A stretch of DNA of 64,000 nucleotides. Origin: a virus. Shown here piece after piece: positions 1 to 8,992 of this stretch. The translations under genes and the position numbers were made by a program. Within the stretch, counting starts at the first letter, position 1; each line of letters opens with the position of its first letter. The notes beneath the pieces are model-generated. The model saw only the letters and a program-made list of their open reading frames with translations. It was not told the DNA's origin and did no database searches. The stretch covers positions 1-64,000 of IMG/VR virus record IMGVR_UViG_3300042691_020140. One strand, given 5' to 3'.

Positions 1-322
1 ATTCTACCACATCTACATACATATTGTCAAGTATCAGACGAACACCATCACTCTTCACAACTACTGTTGTATCTTCCTCTACAAATACGAGTCTAGCATC
101 ATTCTCAAACAGTAAAGTAAACATCACCGGAGTGTATGACTTACCGTCCTTAGTACGCTTTTCTGGTGCGTTTACCATTTCAGTAAGCTTCTGCTTAGCC
201 ATACCCATAAACACAATCGGCCCAAGTTTGTGAGAAGTAAACCCACCACGTACAACCTCAATAGCGACTTGCTTACCCTTAATGCTGTCGAAAATAGCCT
301 CGTTAAGTTGCAGCTTGTTCAT
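1..322 (-). CDS. Partial hypothetical protein (runs off left edge)
   Basis: An open frame of 107 codons starts at the ATG at 322 and is still open at base 1, so the C-terminus is missing. It begins MNKLQLNEAIFDSIKGK and is a mix of short hydrophobic strands and charged residues, with no signal peptide or membrane segment. The start abuts the stop of the nuclease gene at 323, and the RBS (AAAGGA) lies inside that gene's end, so it is the next gene of the replication operon. I do not recognise the family. DNA metabolism is suggested by position only. Confidence 0.7.
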   Translation of the reverse strand, partial: MNKLQLNEAIFDSIKGKQVAIEVVRGGFTSHKLGPIVFMGMAKQKLTEMVNAPEKRTKDGKSYTPVMFTLLFENDARLVFVEEDTTVVVKSDGVRLILDNMYVDVVE

Positions 323-931
323 CTAGATTCCTTTCAGTAATGACCTATAATATTCTAGGCTCATGTGGTAGTATACCACTTCATTAATCTCAAGTAAAGT
401 GTAGTACGGCGGTTTCTCTGCTAGCTTAGACTTATTTAGATTTGTTACTACTGTCTTAGCCACCGTATTATGTACATACTTCTGAGGCTCAGCATTGCTA
501 AGTGATTCTGGATAAACACCAAGCTTGTTCAAGTCATTGACTGCCACAAGTACATAGTCTCCAGATACGTCATGGTAGTGATAAACCAAGATAGGAAACA
601 AAGCTCTCATAGACTTTGCATCTTTAATCATCTTAGAGATCCAGACCTTAAAGATACGCATCGTTGGTATACCCTTTTGCCGTGCTTCGCTAAGCTTACA
701 TTCAATCATATACTTACCAGGCCGGTTAGTGAAATCGATTAGAATGTCCCCCTTAGCCGAACCTGCCCCAGACTGTGGAGTTTGGGTACCGTCCAAGTAA
801 CGGGCTACTCGCTTTTCCATAGCTTTCGCCCGTTGTCGGTTTAACCGATTAATTTCCTTACGTCGTTCTTCCACTTGTCTAAAGTTCCCCTTGCTGGTTA
901 TTGGTTTGGGTTCTGTAATTCTGTTTCTCAT
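323..931 (-). CDS. PD-(D/E)XK nuclease, Holliday-junction-resolvase-like
   Basis: The 202-aa product has a basic, helical N-terminus (residues 15-45). It is followed by a PD-(D/E)XK-type core: glycine-rich stretch, GD (D62), a strand, then E77-C-K79. This spacing is typical of phage resolvase or recombination nucleases, which cut branched DNA as Mg-dependent enzymes. The start ATG overlaps the helicase stop by four bases, so translation is probably coupled. Its place with helicase, primase and an SSB-like gene supports a role in replication or recombination. The nuclease fold is fairly clear; the exact substrate is inferred. Confidence 0.7.
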   Translation of the reverse strand: MRNRITEPKPITSKGNFRQVEERRKEINRLNRQRAKAMEKRVARYLDGTQTPQSGAGSAKGDILIDFTNRPGKYMIECKLSEARQKGIPTMRIFKVWISKMIKDAKSMRALFPILVYHYHDVSGDYVLVAVNDLNKLGVYPESLSNAEPQKYVHNTVAKTVVTNLNKSKLAEKPPYYTLLEINEVVYYHMSLEYYRSLLKGI

Positions 932-2118
932 GCAGTAAACTTCTGGTAAGCACCGTTAAAGACTGCTGGGGAAGTACCCAAGCGACCATTACGGTTCTTA
1001 TGGAATTTAAGATTGATGGCCCGTAAGCCGTCCATATTAGCGAAGTCGTCGATTGGTGACAGCTCAAGTACAGTGTCCGCAATCTGTGAAATCTCCCCTG
1101 AGTCTCGGATAGCGTCCATACCCTCACCGCCCTTGTTCATTTGCGAGAGAAGCACTACTGCGATACCGTTCTCCTTAGCACTCTCTTTAAGTGCTTGAGC
1201 TACCTCACCTAAGTCGTAGTTGCGAAGTCCAGTACTTACGTGGTTAACAATCTGAATATAGTCTAGGAAGACTACCTTACCACCCTTACCTGCGAAGTCC
1301 TTAATCTCTTTCTTGATTTGGTCTAAGCGAATACTAGGTGTATCGATTACGTAGATTGGTAATTGCTGTAACTTCATAACAGCTTCCTCTACTTGCTTAC
1401 GTTGAGTAGCCGTAATGCGTCCAACTAAAAGTTGAGATGAATCAATCTCAAGCATGTACGATACCCAGCGCATAACCAACTGCTCTTTAGCCATCTCTAG
1501 GCTAAACATAAGCGATGGGATATTGTACTGCAAGGCCATTTCAAGCATAGACTGACCAACTAGGGCAGTTTTTCCTGTGCCCGGCTTAGCCATGATGATT
1601 GAAAGGGTCTTAGGCATCCACTCACCACCTAACATCTGGTCAAGAAACTTTATACCAGTGTGTGTAAACTTATAGTTACCGGCGGTTTTTTGAAACAAGT
1701 CTCCGAGCATCTTCTGGGCCCCGGGAATGATAGTGCTGTCTGCCGCTGGGGCAATCGGGTCAAAGTCCAGTACGCTTGAGATAACTGCCTCGTCTGGTGT
1801 GAACTTCTTACTCTGCTCTTCTAACTCTTTAGCAGCTAAGTAGAGCTGTCGGCGACGTGCAATTAAAACAAGCTCATCTACAAGTGCTTTTTGATTAGCC
1901 ACCACCCCACTCGATAACTGTGGAGGGACATTACCGTCCATAGTCACACGAACACCCTCGTAGCTAAGCTCGCCGTACTTGATGTAAGTGTTTTTCATAG
2001 CATCAAAGACATCCTGACGCTCTTCTGTGAAAATCTGTCGGGTAATCGAGTGCATAATCTCAGGATTGTCCATCAGGGTTGACAAAAGTCGCCACTCAGC
2101 CGTTGTGTCAGTATACAT
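928..2118 (-). CDS. Replicative DNA helicase, DnaB-like
   Basis: The 396-aa protein has an N-terminal helical domain (about 1-110) that resembles the DnaB N-domain. A RecA-type motor follows: Walker A PGTGKT near residue 180, then Walker B FLDYIQIV near 287. The later SQMNKGGEG and SGEISQIADTVLEL segments match the arginine-finger and DNA-loop regions of DnaB/SF4 helicases. It is somewhat shorter than cellular DnaB (about 450-470 aa), which is common in phages. It would unwind DNA at the fork together with the primase directly upstream, with which it overlaps by 11 bases. Confidence 0.92.
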   Translation of the reverse strand: MYTDTTAEWRLLSTLMDNPEIMHSITRQIFTEERQDVFDAMKNTYIKYGELSYEGVRVTMDGNVPPQLSSGVVANQKALVDELVLIARRRQLYLAAKELEEQSKKFTPDEAVISSVLDFDPIAPAADSTIIPGAQKMLGDLFQKTAGNYKFTHTGIKFLDQMLGGEWMPKTLSIIMAKPGTGKTALVGQSMLEMALQYNIPSLMFSLEMAKEQLVMRWVSYMLEIDSSQLLVGRITATQRKQVEEAVMKLQQLPIYVIDTPSIRLDQIKKEIKDFAGKGGKVVFLDYIQIVNHVSTGLRNYDLGEVAQALKESAKENGIAVVLLSQMNKGGEGMDAIRDSGEISQIADTVLELSPIDDFANMDGLRAINLKFHKNRNGRLGTSPAVFNGAYQKFTA

Positions 2119-2992
2119 TGTTTCTCCTTTGTAGTTTAGCCCATTCGCTGTATGGTAGGGCGTTCTTAATTAAATCGTGGTGCTGGGTAGAACTAACGGT
2201 CATAACGAAAGTGTCTAAGTCCATCTCACTTCTACCCAAAAGTGGTAATACAGCTACATAAGGATTATATAGCTTAGTGGCTAGCTTGTCAATAGCCCTG
2301 AACACTGACTCTCGCTTGTGCCTGTCTTTATTAGAATCAAACACAATGACTTGCTTAACATCTGTACCAGAAGTCATCGGTCTCCAAGACGTAATACCCG
2401 GAAGACCTACAGTGGGTACGCCAAAGTTACTCGATATGATAGACTTAATCTCACCCTCTGTAACTAAGTGGTCAGTTTTGTGGTCATCATAATTGTATGG
2501 GAACACTGCCCCTCTAAGCTCAGAAGAACCTAAGGGAGATTTATAGCGAATATCGGCGTGTGGTTCTAAACTGCGACCACGGATGTCAGTTACCACAGTT
2601 CCTACTAGATACGGAAAAGAAACTCGGTTAGCTAAAACACACTTACCATTAACATACAGACCAGAGTCTCTAGCCAACTCTTTGTCAAAATGTTGGGGCA
2701 TATCCTCAGGTACAAAGCCTAGCTGAAATTTTTCAACTAAAGTACCTGAGATACCACGGCTCTCTAGATAAGTAAGTGCGCTTCCAGACATACAACTGTG
2801 ATAGTATCTGGACGCAATTTTGTAGAAGTTACGAATAGACTCGATAGTTGACTTTGGTTTGTAGACCTTTGCCTCACTTGTTGAATCACGTTCGTAATAC
2901 CCACAGTGAAAACAATACCCTACTCCGTTACTCGGAGTTACGTAAAAGTCGTTACCGCCGCAGTTAGGGCAGTCTGTTTTGTAGTTACTCAT
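2108..2992 (-). CDS. DNA primase with zinc ribbon and Toprim domain
   Basis: A 294-aa protein. The N-terminus carries a CPNC...CFHC zinc ribbon (residues 8-30) like the template-binding zinc domain of DnaG and T7 gp4. The Toprim core follows, with the conserved glutamate in VTEGEIKS (about 175) and an acidic VIVFDSN turn (about 220). There is no helicase motor in this protein; the separate DnaB-like gene directly downstream supplies it. It makes RNA primers for lagging-strand synthesis. It is compact compared with bacterial DnaG (about 600 aa), a normal size for phage primases of this type. Confidence 0.88.
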   Translation of the reverse strand: MSNYKTDCPNCGGNDFYVTPSNGVGYCFHCGYYERDSTSEAKVYKPKSTIESIRNFYKIASRYYHSCMSGSALTYLESRGISGTLVEKFQLGFVPEDMPQHFDKELARDSGLYVNGKCVLANRVSFPYLVGTVVTDIRGRSLEPHADIRYKSPLGSSELRGAVFPYNYDDHKTDHLVTEGEIKSIISSNFGVPTVGLPGITSWRPMTSGTDVKQVIVFDSNKDRHKRESVFRAIDKLATKLYNPYVAVLPLLGRSEMDLDTFVMTVSSTQHHDLIKNALPYSEWAKLQRRNNVY

Positions 2993-3002
2993 CTTTCACC
3001 TC

Positions 3003-3037
3003 AAATAAAAAGATTGGGGCGTGATTTCTCACGCCCC
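3003..3037 (-). terminator. Intrinsic terminator after SSB-like gene
   Basis: Read leftward, this is a perfect 9-bp stem, GGGGCGTGA paired with TCACGCCCC around a GAAA loop, followed by CTTTTTATTT. It sits between the SSB-like gene and the primase. It should end most transcripts coming from the abundant single-strand-binding protein gene and lower expression of primase and helicase. Confidence 0.85.
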
Positions 3038-3055
3038 CTACTAACCAGAACTAAC

Positions 3056-3976
3056 CTAGAAAATGTCAGCTGAAACAAGCTTTGGTACGTACTCGTACTT
3101 GTACTGCTTCATAATCTCGCCGTAGTCAACTCCGTCCAACAGGGCACGAATGGCTTCAACATCCCACGGGCGTGTAAACGACTTGAGGTCAAAGAGAGGA
3201 AGCTCCAGAGCCCACTTTGGCAGAGGCTCACGATTGATACCGGCACTCACTGTACGCTTGGTAGCCAAGCCAGTACCACTAGTCTTCATCTCGATGTCAA
3301 CCTCTGTAATCGGCATAAGAACCAACTCAGTGATTGGCATACCCTTGCTGTCGATTGCAGGGATAGAAGTCGGCTTACCATTCTCATCCTTTTCAAACAA
3401 AGGAACTTCTTTCCACACAGTCTTCGACAAGTCATCAATGTCATTCAACAAACCGCCACGACGGTCAGCTCGGGCACTTACACTACCCTCAAGAACCATG
3501 ATGCTGTTATTAGCTTCTGGACGAATGTCCGTAATACGCTTCATACCAGTACCATCTTTCTTCCAGTACTCATTCAGGTGATTTGCATAAACAATATCAC
3601 CCTCTGGAAGCTTAACTACTCGTGAGCGGTCAAACACGTTCAAGAAGAAGCGCAATTTGACCTTACGGCTGAGAGCCTCACGCTCGCCCAACTTAAGGGC
3701 TTGGTCATACTCAGCCAACAACGGACGAACTGAGTCATTGATGAATACACGACGCTCGGTGCGAACACCGTCTTTCATAACCGGAATCCAGACACTCCAG
3801 ACAATCTCGCCCTGCATCGGCTCCGATGGGTTGTTTGGGTCAGGAATACAACGAAATGTACGACTGCCCTCCTTAACATCCAAGAACACATTAGGCATAC
3901 GTGGGCCATTCTGATTGCCCTCACTCACTACAGACTTAGCATTTGACAACATGTTACCGAAACCCATACTGTTCAC
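3056..3976 (-). CDS. Probable single-stranded DNA-binding protein (gp32-like)
   Basis: A 306-aa protein with a flexible Asn/Ser/Gly-rich start, then a beta-rich core. The core contains strands such as KLRFFLNVFDRS and KELVLMPITEVDIEM, suggestive of an OB-fold. The gene is bracketed by primase/helicase on one side and is followed by a strong terminator, as expected for a protein needed in high amounts. T4 gp32-type proteins have this size and position, but I see no clear zinc ligands and the C-terminus is not a strongly acidic tail. The assignment therefore rests on size, fold impression and neighbours. Confidence 0.55.
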   Translation of the reverse strand: MNSMGFGNMLSNAKSVVSEGNQNGPRMPNVFLDVKEGSRTFRCIPDPNNPSEPMQGEIVWSVWIPVMKDGVRTERRVFINDSVRPLLAEYDQALKLGEREALSRKVKLRFFLNVFDRSRVVKLPEGDIVYANHLNEYWKKDGTGMKRITDIRPEANNSIMVLEGSVSARADRRGGLLNDIDDLSKTVWKEVPLFEKDENGKPTSIPAIDSKGMPITELVLMPITEVDIEMKTSGTGLATKRTVSAGINREPLPKWALELPLFDLKSFTRPWDVEAIRALLDGVDYGEIMKQYKYEYVPKLVSADIF

Positions 3977-3983
3977 TACTCCT

Positions 3984-4151
3984 CTACTTACTTTGATTTG
4001 ATTTATTGTCTGAGGAAAGTTCCCGGGCGAGATTATTCATCTCGTCCAGAACATACTTCCTAACAACACTATTAAGTATACCAAGTTGTTCGAGCTTTGT
4101 CAAGAGCCGTCTTGCGTACTTACTTGCAAGCTCTGATGCAAATTTATCCAT
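3984..4151 (-). CDS. Small helical protein, 55 aa
   Basis: A short frame too small for usual ORF cut-offs. It starts at the ATG at 4151 with a good RBS (AAGGA) and ends at TAG 3984. It begins MDKFASELASKYARRL and is predicted helical, amphipathic and basic in the middle. It fits exactly between the glycosyltransferase stop (4157) and the SSB-like start (3976), with gaps of 5 and 7 bases, so it is a genuine operon member. No family recognised. Confidence 0.65.
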   Translation of the reverse strand: MDKFASELASKYARRLLTKLEQLGILNSVVRKYVLDEMNNLARELSSDNKSNQSK

Positions 4152-4156
4152 TATTA

Positions 4157-5353
4157 TTAGTCCTTAATTGAGTCTATCACATTACTAAATTGACCCGCAA
4201 TGTGACCCCAATCAAAACATACGTTTGCCATATGTTTTTCAGAAGCATTTGCTAGCTCTTCTCGAAGCTTTTTGTCACTGTATAAAGTGTACAACGCTTC
4301 TACAGCCTTGTCAACATCGATGATGTGATGAATTGTATTCAAACCCCTATCGGTCAGACTGGGGAACGGGTAACAATCTACCATAACAGCATTACCATTG
4401 GGCCACTCATTGAGTGCTGAGTGAGCCGGAAGAACACAGGGCACACCCACAGCCATCGCCTCTGCGATAGGTAATCCCCAGCCCTCGGCTGCGGTCGTGG
4501 TAAAGAAAATGTCCGCACTATTATAAACCATATTCATTTGTTCATCTGAAAGTCCATTCGATGGTGTGAGATCCGGGCGACTAATCGCAAGTCGGTCTGC
4601 GATACCAAGATAAGTACACCACTGAATAATATCAATACCATAGTCTCTAAGAGCACCGTGATAGTAGACACGAACACTCTTAGGTAAGTTGTACCGCTTA
4701 ACAAACTCTGCGAAGATGTAGAAGAATAGGTCAAGACGCTTACGTGGTTGGTTTCTTGATACATTTAAGATGACAAAGTCATCTGGTTGCATACGCATAG
4801 TCTTCTTGACTTCTGCTTTGTCAAGTCTTTTGAATGTACTGAAGTCAACCCCATGATAAATTACCCACAACTTTTCATAGTCAGCACCAGACTTGACCAA
4901 TTGCTCACGGCCAAATTCTGTGTAAGTTACAATAGCGTCAAACGACTTCTGGACTGGCTCAACAAAGTCAGTCTTAATGTTCTCTGCATCGATAGGGGTA
5001 TAAAGCACAAACTTAGTGTTAGCTTCTGGGAAGTCGGTTTTGTACTCTTCAATCTTTTTTGCATATTCCATAGCAATCCAGATGTCGTTGAGAATAAAAC
5101 ATACTTCGGGCTGTAACTGACAAAGAAGTCTGTATAACTTGTCCATACCATAAATTTCACCGTCACCAGATGATGCCGGAAATACCTTAAGCCCCTCACA
5201 CAACGGGTCATAATCTCCAAAGTGATTAATACCGATAATGTACATGTCATACTGCTCTCTAAAATGTTTAATCAAATTTCGAGAAACAATGCCGAACCCC
5301 GTTGGGACTGGGAAGTCTCCAACATAAATCATCTTTGGTTTACTCACATTCAT
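4157..5353 (-). CDS. Glycosyltransferase, GT4-type (GT-B fold)
   Basis: A 398-aa retaining GT-B glycosyltransferase. The N-terminal half has the acceptor-side glycine motif (TGFGIVSR near 18-25). The C-terminal half has the nucleotide-sugar site with the E-x7-E pair (E290 and E298 within the EGWGLPIAE segment) typical of family GT4. It would transfer a sugar from an activated donor. In a phage the acceptor could be hypermodified DNA bases, virion protein or host envelope; nothing in the sequence decides. It sits between structural genes and replication genes, not in an envelope cluster. Phages often use such enzymes to mask DNA or surfaces. Confidence 0.85.
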   Translation of the reverse strand: MNVSKPKMIYVGDFPVPTGFGIVSRNLIKHFREQYDMYIIGINHFGDYDPLCEGLKVFPASSGDGEIYGMDKLYRLLCQLQPEVCFILNDIWIAMEYAKKIEEYKTDFPEANTKFVLYTPIDAENIKTDFVEPVQKSFDAIVTYTEFGREQLVKSGADYEKLWVIYHGVDFSTFKRLDKAEVKKTMRMQPDDFVILNVSRNQPRKRLDLFFYIFAEFVKRYNLPKSVRVYYHGALRDYGIDIIQWCTYLGIADRLAISRPDLTPSNGLSDEQMNMVYNSADIFFTTTAAEGWGLPIAEAMAVGVPCVLPAHSALNEWPNGNAVMVDCYPFPSLTDRGLNTIHHIIDVDKAVEALYTLYSDKKLREELANASEKHMANVCFDWGHIAGQFSNVIDSIKD

Positions 5354-5363
5354 ACCCTCTCCT

Positions 5364-5942
5364 TTAATATACCTTTGTTCCGGTAATAATATTCACAGGT
5401 TGTCTACTGACTACTGGTTGTGCTATTCTAGTAGCAAAGACAGTATTCAACTCTGTTTGTAATGTCTCTAATACTGCACGCATAGTATTTGCGGCGGTTG
5501 TGTTTGTAAATCTAATGTCCTCAGTTGACCAAGAAACAAATGCTGATGAACTGTTTGTTAGTTTAGCTAAGTGTACAATGTAAGCCGTAGCTAGTACAAT
5601 AGCGTCTTCGTCATTCTGCTCAATAACAGGGGGCGGGTCTTGATTAAATGTGACAAAAGGATTTCTGTATACATCGTTATTTGATAGACCAAATGGGATG
5701 TAGGCGATACCATCAACTGTGGACGCTTGAGCAAATCCGCTGGGTGCTGCACTGTTGTCCCCTGTGTAAGTACCAGATGTTACCACCTGATACTTACTTC
5801 GCCATCTTTTTTGTAGGTACTTAATACCAGAAATTAGTGCGGTTCGTACTAAAGTTTCTGAGTAGATAGTACCATCAAAGTCACCTAACCTAAGACGAAC
5901 TTGGTCTATCATATAATCAATATTTGTGGGTGATGTAATCAT
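5364..5942 (-). CDS. Virion-associated protein, unknown function
   Basis: A 192-aa protein. Its N-terminus (IDYMIDQVRLRLGDFDGT, then a helix ending GIKYLQKRW) resembles the helical start of phage neck/adaptor-type proteins. The middle is Ser/Thr/Asn-rich and the C-terminus helical. It lies at the distal end of the tail-fibre operon. I cannot assign a precise role; an adaptor or minor virion protein is the best guess. Confidence 0.6.
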   Translation of the reverse strand: MITSPTNIDYMIDQVRLRLGDFDGTIYSETLVRTALISGIKYLQKRWRSKYQVVTSGTYTGDNSAAPSGFAQASTVDGIAYIPFGLSNNDVYRNPFVTFNQDPPPVIEQNDEDAIVLATAYIVHLAKLTNSSSAFVSWSTEDIRFTNTTAANTMRAVLETLQTELNTVFATRIAQPVVSRQPVNIITGTKVY

Positions 5943-5969
5943 GCTTCTCCTATTTTAACAAGATTTAAG

Positions 5970-6173
5970 TTACTTGTCAAATGTTATGTTAGGCTGGGCT
6001 ACTTCTATTGCATCTGCTTGAATATTAATTTTAGGTTCATTAATAGCAGCAGTAATTACTTGATACGCTTGAAGAATAAGTTGGTGGTCTTGAAGAGTCC
6101 CTTTAAATTGCCCTGTAACTTGTTGAAGTACATTCAGGGCTTGTTCCACTGTCAATTTAGCAGTCTGTTGCAT
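5970..6173 (-). CDS. Small hypothetical protein, 67 aa
   Basis: Begins MQQTAKLTVEQALNVLQQV. The first 45 residues are helical, followed by a short polar tail. The start overlaps the end of the upstream gene by 17 bases, suggesting translational coupling. No recognisable domain; it is part of the tail-fibre-end operon. Confidence 0.6.
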   Translation of the reverse strand: MQQTAKLTVEQALNVLQQVTGQFKGTLQDHQLILQAYQVITAAINEPKINIQADAIEVAQPNITFDK

Positions 6174-6435
6174 CTTGCCACTCCGGTAATAATTTTAATT
6201 TGTTGTAGATTTGTTCGCTAATGTTATCTGTTAGTGCGAATGTGAAGTTATCTTCTGTGAATTCGTAGTACATAGTAGAGAGCGGTGACTTTTCTTGCTC
6301 TCTAGTGTCCTGATTTAAGTAACTAAAAATGTCCACAAAGCAAGTTCTGAAGTGCCATGAAATGTTGATTGTACCCAGTTTATGGTAGGTAACATCAACC
6401 CCGAAGTTTGTTGGTTTTGTTTTAGATAAAGCCAT
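6157..6435 (-). CDS. Hypothetical protein, 92 aa
   Basis: Begins MALSKTKPTNFGVDVTYHKLG, mostly beta-type with a Cys-containing strand (HFRTCFVDIFSYL). It lies 10 bases after the large fibre gene and has a good RBS (AAAGGAGAG). Small genes directly after a fibre are often chaperones or tip proteins; no family was recognised. Confidence 0.6.
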   Translation of the reverse strand: MALSKTKPTNFGVDVTYHKLGTINISWHFRTCFVDIFSYLNQDTREQEKSPLSTMYYEFTEDNFTFALTDNISEQIYNKLKLLPEWQDATDC

Positions 6436-6445
6436 AGTCTCTCCT

Positions 6446-8992
6446 TTATTGGTAAAATGGAATCCAACGCACTGTACCGTTTATTTGAACTCTAACCTTT
6501 CCTGCATATGCTCCCAGTGCAGAGGTTTGTATTGGGGTACTCGCAGTAACTGTATTAGACACAAAGTTAATGTATGCACTCGCATCATTAAACTGTCTCC
6601 AAGTAGTTACAGTTCGTGCAGTACCATTAGGTACTTCAATAGTTAATTGACCGTTACTGTTAGCTGTTGAAATTAATACTTGACCGGCCGAAGCTGCGGT
6701 GAGAATCTGATTACCACCCGCAGTTAAAGCTACAGAGTTAGCTGCACTACGATACATACCAGTGTCATTATCATTTACAAATGTATATGAGGGTAATGCT
6801 TCTGTACCAGATGCCATTTGAATTTGATTTGTAGAAAATAATCCGGTAAAGTTATTACCTGTTGATATTCTAATTGCATCTGCCTCTGCTTTGTAAAATC
6901 CTGTATCTTGGTCATTAATGAATGATAGTCCGGGCGTACTAACTGTACCATCTGGAATCATAATTCTAGTAGCATCAAAGTAAGCAGACCAAACGCCACC
7001 ACAAGAAAGTCTAACTGCATTAGCCTCAGCCCTATAAAACCCAGTATCTGGGTCATTTAAAAATGATAGTGCAGGATTAGATACTGAATTATCTTGAATA
7101 AGTATCTGACCATCACTTGTAATTCTCATACGCTCTGTTACAGCCCCGCCTGTAGGTGCTGTGTGAAACGCCAAAAATCCTGCATCTGTGTTTGTTAGAG
7201 TCGCGCTGGTTATTCTTGTTATTTCATCATAAGTATTATTAGACTGGTACGCATATGCCCTAATGAGGGAAACTGCGTCTCCGGCAGTTACAGCGGTGGG
7301 AGTTTCTCGTGTGCCTCTAGATTTATAAAACTCTAAAACGTTAGCAAAAGTATTATCACCACTTCTAAACGAACTCAAGGATGTATCGACTGATACTCCT
7401 GTACTAGAGGCACTTAATCTTGTAACTCCGCCTGCTGTTAGACTTATTACATCACTAGACTCTCTAAACAAACCTGTGTTTGTGTCATCTATAAAGGACA
7501 ACGCAGGACTGGCTGATGAACCACCTTGAATAAGTACTTGTGGAGTGCTAGTTATTCTTAATCTTTCTGTAGAGTTTGTAGAAAAGGCAATAATACCGTC
7601 ACCCGGCCCATACATACCACTGTCTGGGTCTGTAGTTATATACGTTGGAGACCCTGCTGAGCCAGTGGTTTGAGTTAGGAATACTGGACTAATTACTGAA
7701 GTAAACTTACCCTCTCCTGTATTTTTTATGTGACTTACAATACTAGTCCCTGTGGAGTTGTATACAAATAAGTCCCCTTTTACTATATCAAGGCCACCAT
7801 CTAAAATTTTAACCTGACCACCATTAGTATTTTCAAAGTCTAATTGAATTACGTTACCGGTTCCGACTCTAGGCATGGATATGCTCAGAACATTAACTGA
7901 ATCTAGTCCCATAGTCGCAACTGGGTCAACTGACGAGTAGTGTCGGTTATACCAAGACATACCGGTAATACCACCAGTAGCACCACTTCCAATAATTCTA
8001 AGTGAATCATTAAGTCCTACGAGACCTGTACTGTCAATATCTATACCATTTGAATCTATTCTAGTAAGTCCTGCGGTAATTACACCGCTAGTAACTGTAA
8101 GCGTACCATTGACACTTAAGTCACCAGTGTTTGCACTCACGGCTTCCAATTTAGTTACATTAAGTTTATCTGCGGTGATAGCACCGGCAGTGATTAAAGC
8201 ACCGCTAATCGTAGCCGCAGCAATTTTATCACCAGTGATAGTACCCGCAGTAATAAGTACACCACTGATTGTGTTCGCTTGAATCTTAGACCCTGTAATA
8301 GTACCGTCAGTTAACAAGATACCACTAAGAGTACCGTCAACAATCTTTCTACCAAGAAGTGTTTTATCGCCAATCATGTCAGGGCCAATAACTATACTGT
8401 CTTGTACTCTTACAGTAACTGCACTGATTACATCAGCCTCTAAATCATCTACTTGAATCAGTGTGCGTGGTAGGAATTGATATAATCTATACTCGCCACT
8501 TACAGTAGTTGCTTGATGATACAGCTTGACAAAATTGATTGTATTAACTTGAGGGAATGTATAAACTGTAGTGTTATCACCCGGCGCAGTAAATGATACA
8601 GCATTAGCTTCAGCAGTAGATTGACCTGAGTATGAAGTCAGTACTGAGTAGTTTCCAGATGTGGTTACAGGACCCGAGTAATAAGTCTCTACTCCGTCTA
8701 CTAGAGATCCAGCAGAGAGATAGAAATTGAATGAGTCTCCTGAGTAAGCCCTAAGAGTAAAGTTTTTGTACCTACCATCTTTTTCCTTACTAACCATGAG
8801 TGACTTCCAAGAGTCACCGCTGTAGGTTATGTAATCTGAATCATAATCATTAAACAGTTGGTTAGCTTGTTGTGGTATCTCATACTCACTCCAAAATAAC
8901 GGCCAGTAAAATGACTTTAACTCAGATTCATTGTTATACACAAACTCAAGATTTGGACTATCCTGAGGTACAAACGAGTTTGGTTCTATCAT
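6446..8992 (-). CDS. Tail fibre protein with internal repeats
   Basis: An 848-aa fibre. The N-terminal 200 residues are mixed. Residues about 205-290 form a ladder of GTITGxKI/TISGxLI units, a repeat seen in phage fibre shafts. The C-terminal half carries five copies of a unit of roughly 55-110 residues, with the core P-x-x-SF-x-ND-x-DTGFYRAEA or a variant (SGMY, TGLF, TGFY, TGFY, TGMY). The repeats probably form the trimeric receptor-binding part. No intramolecular chaperone domain is obvious. It overlaps the upstream gene by four bases (ATGA). The repeats make it a likely site of recombination and host-range change. Confidence 0.85.
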   Translation of the reverse strand: MIEPNSFVPQDSPNLEFVYNNESELKSFYWPLFWSEYEIPQQANQLFNDYDSDYITYSGDSWKSLMVSKEKDGRYKNFTLRAYSGDSFNFYLSAGSLVDGVETYYSGPVTTSGNYSVLTSYSGQSTAEANAVSFTAPGDNTTVYTFPQVNTINFVKLYHQATTVSGEYRLYQFLPRTLIQVDDLEADVISAVTVRVQDSIVIGPDMIGDKTLLGRKIVDGTLSGILLTDGTITGSKIQANTISGVLITAGTITGDKIAAATISGALITAGAITADKLNVTKLEAVSANTGDLSVNGTLTVTSGVITAGLTRIDSNGIDIDSTGLVGLNDSLRIIGSGATGGITGMSWYNRHYSSVDPVATMGLDSVNVLSISMPRVGTGNVIQLDFENTNGGQVKILDGGLDIVKGDLFVYNSTGTSIVSHIKNTGEGKFTSVISPVFLTQTTGSAGSPTYITTDPDSGMYGPGDGIIAFSTNSTERLRITSTPQVLIQGGSSASPALSFIDDTNTGLFRESSDVISLTAGGVTRLSASSTGVSVDTSLSSFRSGDNTFANVLEFYKSRGTRETPTAVTAGDAVSLIRAYAYQSNNTYDEITRITSATLTNTDAGFLAFHTAPTGGAVTERMRITSDGQILIQDNSVSNPALSFLNDPDTGFYRAEANAVRLSCGGVWSAYFDATRIMIPDGTVSTPGLSFINDQDTGFYKAEADAIRISTGNNFTGLFSTNQIQMASGTEALPSYTFVNDNDTGMYRSAANSVALTAGGNQILTAASAGQVLISTANSNGQLTIEVPNGTARTVTTWRQFNDASAYINFVSNTVTASTPIQTSALGAYAGKVRVQINGTVRWIPFYQ

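Noticed and set aside
3150-3581. 143-codon open frame opposite the SSB-like gene
   Set aside because: Antisense shadow of a well-supported gene; no RBS and Ser/Arg-rich translation.
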